Assembly: GCA_023614405.1 (NCBI GenBank)
Contig: CM042687.1
Location: 264,349,480 to 264,413,479 of the forward strand
Origin: Avena insularis
Lineage: Eukaryota > Streptophyta > Magnoliopsida > Poales > Poaceae
Direction: 5' to 3'
DNA length: 64,000 nucleotides
Both the position numbers and the translations under genes were made by a program. Positions 57,897 through 64,000 of the stretch are shown here, piece by piece (positions within the stretch are counted from its first letter, which is position 1; the number at the start of each line of letters is the position of its first letter). The notes beneath the pieces are model-generated. The model saw only the letters and a list, made by a program, of their open reading frames with translations, was not told the origin of the DNA and ran no database searches.

Positions 57897-59532
57897 TGTT
57901 AGGGATTTTGCACAAGAACCGTTTCTTACCTACGAACTTCAACCATAATGATGATTAAATAATTATCTATAATAGACCCCTCTCGGGGCCCTCCGTTGTA
58001 AATGGCATACCAACTAATTCGAGAGAGACAGACACCCCCAAAGCCTAAGCCGGTGCAAGTTATGGCGGATTTAGGGTTTCCGGCGATCTAGGTTTAGAAG
58101 GCCGGAGAGGAGGAGGAGGTGTCGGCGGCGGCGGCGATGGGCGGTGTTGTGGCTTGGGCGACAAGGCTTGGTGAGTGGCTGGTGTTGTGTTATTTGGGGC
58201 AGCCCTCCCCCTCTATTTATGAGAGGGAGGGTAGCTTGGGAGAGGGGAGTTTGAATCCATACCCAAACCCAAGTTGGATTGAAGGAATGACTCTTTCCTT
58301 CTTCCTCTAGGAAACTATTGTACTAGTTTGACTTTTCAAACCTCCCTTTTGACTTTCAATTTAGAGCTTTATTTCTCTCTCGCAAATGCCCAACCAAAGT
58401 GACCTAGGACATGATCCAATCATTCCACTTAACAATGACACATTCATGGACCATTCCCCTTCCGGTCTGGTGAACCTTCTAGACCCTTCTAGAACCTCTC
58501 CGATGAAAACATCGAAATCATTCCCGAACTCTGGAATCGGACTTTCCTTATATGATTCTTATTCTCCGGACCATTCTGGATCTCCTCGTGTTATCCTGGA
58601 TCCCATCCGAGACTCTGAACAACATTCGGTTTCCTTACTTACATTCCATATCTACTAAACAACATCGAATCCTTAAGTGTGTATCCCTACAGTTCGTGAA
58701 TTATGTGGACATGACCGAGACACTACTCCGATCAATAACCAATAGAGGAATCTAGAAATTCATATGGCTCCCACATATTTCTACGATTACTTTGCGATCA
58801 AATGAACCACTTACATATGATACCAATTTCCTTTTGTCTCGTGGTAGTTTGCTTATCCGAGGTTTGATCGTCGGTATCTCTGCATACCTAGTTCAAATTC
58901 GTTACCGATAAGTACTCTTTTCTCGTTCCCGTGATATGTGATCCCTTGTGAGCCAGTCACATGCTTGCAAGATAATTGGATGACATTCCACCGAGAGGGC
59001 CTAGAGTAATATCTATCCTTCATATGGATGGACAAATCCCACTCTTGATTCATGTGCCTCAACACATACTTTCTGAACACTCAATGCCACCTTTATAGCC
59101 ACCCAGTTACGGTGTGGTGTTTGATGTCATCAAAGCATCCTTACGGTGATGGTGATTAGCATGATCTCATGGTCGAAGGAATTAGGTTACTATGTATCAG
59201 AAAGCTTATAGCAAATGAACTATTGAAATGACTTGATCTTTATGCTATGCTTATCTATAGGAGTATGTCCATCATACCATTCTCCTAATGATATGATCTT
59301 GTTGTTAATAACATCTCAATGTTCATGATCGAGAAACAACGATCATCTATTAACCAACAAGCTAGTATTATAAAGAGGCTTTTTTACCAGGGACTCTAAT
59401 TTAGTTTACAAATCACACAAGTATTAATGTTTCCGGTTAATACTAGTATAGCATGAATGTAAACATTTATCATAAACACAAAGATATAATAATAAACACT
59501 TTTTTTATTGACTCTAGGGCATATGCCCAACA
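57897..59532 (-). repeat. 3' LTR of copia E
   Basis: On the minus strand it starts TGTTGGGCATATGCCCTAGA and ends ATCCCTAACA, about 1.64 kb. A TATA-like CATAAATAG (minus) lies near 58212-58220 in a C-rich promoter setting. Same family as the LTRs at 16618 and 27764. Confidence 0.85.
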
Positions 59533-59566
59533 GTCTCCCACTTGCACTAGAGTCAACTAATCTAGA

Positions 59567-60757
59567 TTAAATGGTAATATACCGAACACCCATGGCGGTT
59601 TGGTGCTGGTCATGTTTTGCCCTCGGGAGAGGTTTAGTCAACGGATCCGCCACATTCAGATCTATGTGTACTTTGCAAATCTTTATGTCACCATCTTGGA
59701 CATGCTCTCGAATAGCGTGAAAACGTAGCTTGATGTGCTTCAGCTTCTTGTGTGACCTTGGTTCTTGTGCATTGGCTATGGCGCCCATGTTATCACAATA
59801 GATAGACATTGGGTCCAGCGCACTTGCAACCACACCGAGCTCTGTAATGAACTCCTTCATCCATATCGCCTCTTGTGAAGCCTTCAAAGCAGCTATGTAT
59901 TCCGATTCAGTTGAAGATCTCGCCACAACGCTTTGCTTTGCACTCCTCCAGCTAACTGCTGCACCATTCAAAGTAAATACGTATCTATATTGAGATTTAG
60001 ACTCATCCGGATCGGTGCTCCAACTAGCATCGGTGTAACCATTAACAATGAGTTGTTCATCACCTCCATAAGAAAGAACCATATCCTTAGTTCTTCTCAA
60101 GTTCTTAAGGATGTTTTTGACCGCTGTCCAATGATCCACTCCTAGATCACTCTGATATCTGCTAGTCAAACTAACAGCATATGCAATGTCGGGTCTGGTA
60201 CATAGCATGGCATACATAAGAGATCCTATGGCCGAGGCATAGGGAGTTTTACTCATCCTTTCTCTATCTCCTGCTGTTACAGAACTTTGAGTTTTACTCA
60301 AGGTCGTATTGGGAAACATGGGCAAGAACCCTTTCTTGCTATTTTCCATTCCAAACCTCTTTAGAACTTTGTCCAAATATGTACTTTGTGACAATGATAT
60401 TATTTGTCTCGGTCTATCTCTATAAATCTTTAGGCCTAATATGTAAGCTGCTTCGCCAAGATCTTTCATTGAAAAACTATTATTCAAATAATCCTTGACA
60501 CTATTAAGAAGGTCTACATCATTCCCAATCAACAATATGTCATCTACATATAGTATTAAGAATGCTACAGAGCTCCCACTCACTTTCTTGTAAATACAAG
60601 CTTCTCCATAAGTTTGTATAAAACCAAAACTTTTGATCACCTTATCAAATCGTTCATTCCAACTCCGGGATGCTTGCTTCAATCCATAAATGGACCGTTG
60701 AAGTTTGCATACCTTGTTAGCATATTTAGGATCGACAAAACCTTTGGGTTGTATCAT
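59567..60757 (-). CDS. Copia RT-RNase H, uninterrupted C-terminal 396 residues
   Basis: The frame is open with no internal stop: MIQPKGFVDPKYANKVCKL, SIYGLKQASRSWNERFD, catalytic LYVDDILLIGND, MKDLGEAAYILGLKIYRD, KTPYASAIGSLMYAMLCTRP and DIAYAVSLTSRYQSD. RNase H follows with YTDASWSTDPDESKSQ, FTLNGAAVSWRSAKQSVVA, SSTESEYIAALKASQEAIWM and YCDNMGAIANAQEP, then the conserved VADPLTKPLP tail. The RT catalytic pair YVDD is intact. The N-terminal gag, protease, integrase and early RT are missing because Gypsy D interrupts the gene, so the protein is partial in this window. Confidence 0.93.
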   Translation of the reverse strand: MIQPKGFVDPKYANKVCKLQRSIYGLKQASRSWNERFDKVIKSFGFIQTYGEACIYKKVSGSSVAFLILYVDDILLIGNDVDLLNSVKDYLNNSFSMKDLGEAAYILGLKIYRDRPRQIISLSQSTYLDKVLKRFGMENSKKGFLPMFPNTTLSKTQSSVTAGDRERMSKTPYASAIGSLMYAMLCTRPDIAYAVSLTSRYQSDLGVDHWTAVKNILKNLRRTKDMVLSYGGDEQLIVNGYTDASWSTDPDESKSQYRYVFTLNGAAVSWRSAKQSVVARSSTESEYIAALKASQEAIWMKEFITELGVVASALDPMSIYCDNMGAIANAQEPRSHKKLKHIKLRFHAIREHVQDGDIKICKVHIDLNVADPLTKPLPRAKHDQHQTAMGVRYITI

Positions 60758-60761
60758 ATAC

Positions 60762-61252
60762 TGATGGGGATATGCTTACCGGGGTATACCCAACCGGACG
60801 TTTCCTACTGGCCCAAGCCGTCAGCGAGTGGGCCTGCAGGACGGCGACTGGATCGAGACTTGGCATGGACTCAGGCGACTGGAAGCTGAAGGCCCAGAAG
60901 CGTAGCTAGGCTTAGTCGGACTAGATCATAGAACCTCCGAATCCTTAACTAATTCGGTTGTAATCTGTAAACCCTAGCGAGGTGAGCCTATATAAACCTC
61001 CCTAGGGGACGCATAGGGGAGACGTTCCATCATACACCCAAGCGACTCGCCGCCTAGTCGTCGAGCTCGCCCCATTGTACTCCCACCATAATACAATCTA
61101 GCAGGAGTAGGTCTTTACCCTCCGGGGGGCCGAAACTGGGTAAATCCTTGTGTCTCCGCCCTCATCTCGCACAGCAGATGGCAGGCCGCCCTTGCCCCAT
61201 GTTCTACTACTCGTTGCCGATTGCAGCGTCTGTCGTGTTCATTCCCACGACA
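60762..61252 (+). repeat. 5' LTR of Gypsy D
   Basis: TGATGGGGATATGC ... TTCCCACGACA, 491 bp. TATA box TATATAAA at 60989-60996. The LTR end is followed by G and the primer site. Confidence 0.85.
60989..60996 (+). promoter_or_regulatory. TATA box in the Gypsy D LTR
   Basis: TATATAAA in the middle of the LTR, the usual position for the retroelement promoter. Confidence 0.6.
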
Positions 61253-61253
61253 G

Positions 61254-61270
61254 TGGCGCCCACCGTGGGG
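61254..61270 (+). other. Primer binding site of Gypsy D
   Basis: TGGCGCCCACCGTGGGG, one base after the LTR. The TGGCGCC start is common among non-chromovirus plant Gypsy elements and unlike the initiator-Met sites of A and C. Confidence 0.75.
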
Positions 61271-61342
61271 CCTGGTCGGTCAGGCCGGTGTTCTGCGGCG
61301 AGATCCAATCTGCCCATCAACGAGTCGATCGCCAATGGCCGC

Positions 61343-63735
61343 ATGATTGCGATCGGAGAGATGCTCCAGATCTTGCCGAGCAGCTACGTCCCGGCGGCGC
61401 GACCCGTCACACACAGCGTGATCCTGCCGGTCGGCACGATCAGCCTCTTCGTTGGCCTCACCGACGTCATCATCTCGGAGGACTCAGTTCGCATCCGCGA
61501 GTCGCCGCCACGCGACCGGCTCTCTGAGAGCCAGGTCCGCACGATCCACCGCCTCGCATCCAAGTATGACTCGGCCCACAACAACGTGGCCGAAACCACC
61601 ACAGCTACGGACGATGCGGCCCTCAACGACGACGCTGATTCGGCGACCCTGGCGTCGGCCGCTGGATCCATTGTTGCCGCATCGCCCGCAGGCTCCATCA
61701 CCCAGGTCTCCAACGTCGGAGACTTCGAGGACCCCTCCATCCTTGGGATCTTCGACTTCGACTCCGGGTCGGAGAACTCCGCCGACCTCCACGACGGAAC
61801 CGGTCGCCACGCCGCGACCTACATGGCGACCGGCACCGACCCGCCGGAAGACCCCTTCTCCACGCAGATCCCACCAAACGCGACGGCAACGGAGGTCGAG
61901 GAACTCCGCCTGAAGCTGGCGGAGGCAGTCCGCAAGGAGCAAGCCGAGCGCGAAAAATTTCGCCTCGAGCAGGCGACAGCGCAGGAGCTATCGCGCTATC
62001 ACCAACTTCGAATCAGGTCGCGCCTGAACCCCACCATCTAGGGGCGTGCCCTGAACTTCGACGACGAGAACGACCCGGCTCGCGTGACCGAGCACGCGAT
62101 CTGTGAGAACGCGCCGCCAGGAGGAAGCGCTCGACCCCCACCAGGGGCGACGGCCAACGGCGCCCCACCACCACCCAACCGCGCGCCCCCAGGGACCAAC
62201 CAAGGATCATGGTCTCCTCACGAGAGCGAGACGCGAATGGCCTCCCGCTGTTCTCCACCCCAATGGACAATGTCGTTGCAAGCCGAGCTGCGGTCGACAA
62301 CATCCAAGTAACCGGCGAAGGTGCCCTGCAGATCCAGTACGCCAAGGTTCTACTCGCCTAAGCAGTTGAGCAACAAAATGCGGGCGCCGACTCACAGGGT
62401 CGGATGTACTCGCGTTCATCGGGCAGTAGGGCGGCCTCGAGAGGCCGCCCCATGGTGGTGAATACCCTCAACTGCCCTCCACCCGAGCCCCTGCAGCTCC
62501 AACACCGACACACGAACGCTGCACTCTCCACCAAAGACCCACGGCCGGCGAACAACTTCGTCGCCGCCAACAGGCAGCCCGTCGACGCACGCACCCACAT
62601 CATCAACAACCAGAGTTGGCGCAAGACGCCAGCTCAAGACTGCGACACTCACCAACCGCCGCGACGGCGAACCAAGGGGATCGCTGAGCCGAGTCGGACC
62701 CTAGTGCTTCGGACCGATGATCCGAGGCGAAAGATACCCGGCGAACTTCAAAGCACCGAAGGAAATAGATAAGTATGACCCCTCGTACGATCCCTCCGTG
62801 TGGCTGGATACCTACCTCATGGCAATGGGGATTGCCGGCCACACCGATCTACTAGCCGCCCGCTACCTCCCCCTGATGATGGAGGGAGTGTGCAGGCAGT
62901 GGATTAACACCCTCCCTGCGAATAGCATCAACTCCTGGGAGGAAATGCGTGATGCCTTTGTTAGGCACTTCGAGGGATCATACACCCGCGCCACCACCAT
63001 CGAGGACCTGGAGCGATGCGTCCAGGGACCCCGTGAGTCGACCCGCAGTTGTGTCCAATGGTGGCAAGATCTGTGGTATAACGCGGCCGGAATCCACCCG
63101 GACACCGCGATCCACTGCTTCAAGACCTCGTCCGCTACGAGCCCCTAGTCGCCAAGCTCAAGCGAGTGTACCGCACACTCGACAACATACCGGACCTCCT
63201 GGAGATCGCAAATAAGTACATGGAGGAGGACCCAAACCAAGAAAACGACGACGAGGCGGGAGGACATCGCCACACGAGCGGCCACGACAACGGGAGGCGA
63301 CCCGAGCTACGCTACAGCAACACTCGCCTCACTGGCAAACGCCGCGGTGACGGGCGAGTCGACTTTGTCGCCAACGCCGGATACGCGCCGGGCGAGCCCA
63401 AGAGCTTCCGCCGCGACGGAGGACAGCGTCGCGACGGTGGCAACTACAAGGCAAAGCCGAGGTTCGATCCCACAGCCCTTCTCAACCAACCCCGTGTGTT
63501 TCATAGCAGGGAAGGAAAGCCCGCCACGCACACGACCGTCGACTGCCACTCTCTCAAGGAGATCGAGAAGGCACGACGCACGCGGGAAGACCCCGACAAC
63601 AACCCGCCAAACGACGGAAAGTTTGGCAGCGTCGCCGGCTCGCTCCACACCTTCATAGGCTTCAACACGAAGCGCGAGAAGAAGGTCATCGCCCGCGCCG
63701 TCGTTGTCAACACGGTGTCCCGGATAGACATCCCC
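61343..63735 (+). pseudogene. Gag of Gypsy D, frameshifted
   Basis: An open N-terminal stretch (GRMIAIGEMLQILPSSYVP, an Ala/Asp/Ser-rich middle, a charged ELRLKLAEAVRKEQ coiled coil) ends at a TAG at 62039-62041. The frame then changes more than once (about 62.3 and 63.1 kb). The capsid domain lies at 62717-63148 (YPANFKAPKEIDKYD, YDPSVWLDTYLMAMG, CRQWINTLPANSINSW, FVRHFEGSYTRA) and continues in the next frame with RVYRTLDNIPDLLEIANKYM and a basic Arg/Gly-rich region. A HTTVDCHSLKEIEKA block follows where a zinc-binding motif might be expected; no CCHC knuckle was seen. The start codon is uncertain because the open frame begins within the LTR. 61343 is the first in-frame ATG after the primer site. 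Confidence 0.82.
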
Positions 63736-64000
63736 TAGTTCCTCAACTGGTCTGAGCAGCCAATCACCTGGATCTGCGAGGACCACTCGCCACGAATCGA
63801 ATATCCGGGCCAAGTCGCCCTAGTGGTCAAGCCCAAGGTGGGAGACTACTGGCTCCCCAAAACGCTGATAGACGGTGGAAGATCCAACATCCTGTACCTA
63901 GACACGTTCAGGTGACTGCGGCTCCCGCAGTCGATGATCGAGACGACCTACACCATCTTCCACGACATCGTCCCCGGTCGGAAGGCGTACCCGATCGGCA
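63736..64000 (+). pseudogene. Protease region of Gypsy D, cut by the window edge
   Basis: After a TAG at 63736-63738 the frame continues VALVVKPKVGDYWLPKTLID, then GGRSNILYLDTF. The IDGG motif (Asp codon 63871-63873) sits where the protease active site (D-S/T/G-G) is expected. A TGA at 63913-63915 interrupts before RLPQSMIE-like residues. The sequence runs to the window edge. Confidence 0.7.

Larger units (their letters stand above)
57897..60761 (-). mobile_element. Copia element E, 3' part
   Basis: Minus-strand copia: 3' LTR at 57897-59532, polypurine tract (minus strand GTGCAAGTGGGAGAC, 59533-59547), then RT-RNase H. It is cut at 60761 by Gypsy D inside the codons just before MIQPKGF. The remainder should lie to the right of D, outside the window. 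Confidence 0.9.
60762..64000 (+). mobile_element. Gypsy element D, 5' part (Tat-like, tentative)
   Basis: It has a short LTR, a TGGCGCC-type primer site and a long gag region reaching the protease at the window edge. It lies inside copia E. The gag composition and primer site differ from A and C, and no chromovirus features are visible. The Tat-lineage assignment is from general resemblance only. Confidence 0.8.

Noticed and set aside
61150..61942. Several ORFs of 120-150 codons on both strands in Gypsy D
   Set aside because: They overlap the gag frame in GC-rich sequence. Their low-complexity Arg/Ser/Pro composition is typical of shadow frames.

Overview
This window looks like intergenic DNA from a large grass genome, most likely a Triticeae species (wheat, Aegilops, barley or rye). 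The evidence is the repeat content: CACTA elements with AGTCCCGGTTGG subterminal repeats and a second CACTA end reading CACTACAAGAAA, a Stowaway MITE with CTCCCTCCGTTTC ends, copia LTRs opening with an ATATGCCC..AGAGGCAATAATAAAG block, and very long-LTR chromodomain Gypsy elements. I see no intact host gene, rRNA or tRNA gene. The one recognisable host-type coding remnant is a broken F-box/DUF295-like fragment at 9.3-10.3 kb.

Left part (1-15.5 kb). A decayed autonomous CACTA element (about 1008-7984) carries a TNP2-type transposase pseudogene on the minus strand and several internal repeat arrays. It is followed by a degenerate LTR (7988-9302) of the same family as the LTRs at 37.9-50.6 kb, the DUF295-like fragment, a degenerate ~350-bp repeat series (10.4-12.6 kb), a tRNA-like SINE head (13.19 kb) and a regular ~125-bp tandem array (13.3-15.2 kb). 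The array ends just before a Caspar-like CACTA terminus at 15507, which cuts into a copia polymerase (15508-16590). That copia continues into its 3' LTR (16618-18356).

Centre (19.2-53.6 kb). One Gypsy element (A, + strand, 19209-53608) can be followed from end to end, with near-matching 5-bp target duplications GGTGG/GGTGC. Two other elements sit inside it. Copia B (27764-35925, perfect TATAT duplication) interrupts its integrase. Gypsy C (37900-50576, minus strand, TCACC/TCATC) interrupts its 3' LTR. A and C both have LTRs of 3-4 kb, tRNA-iMet primer sites, a gag/zinc knuckle/protease/RT/RNase H/integrase order and a C-terminal chromodomain-like tail (Tekay/Del-like chromoviruses, inferred). 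Both also carry extra sense-strand ORFs between the primer site and gag. These ORFs look homologous between the two elements, and C has two of them in tandem. This is the most interesting feature of the window.

Right part (53.6-64 kb). A TTTGCTAC-rich block, nested Stowaway MITEs, a stretch with nothing recognised (55.2-56.3 kb) and a Harbinger/PIF element whose DDE transposase is broken but still readable. A minus-strand copia (57897-60761) has an uninterrupted RT-RNase H reading frame. A further Gypsy element (D, 60762 to the window end) with a 491-bp LTR has landed in that copia.

All coding capacity here belongs to transposable elements. Almost all of it is broken by stops and frameshifts. 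LTR similarity was counted by eye on samples only.
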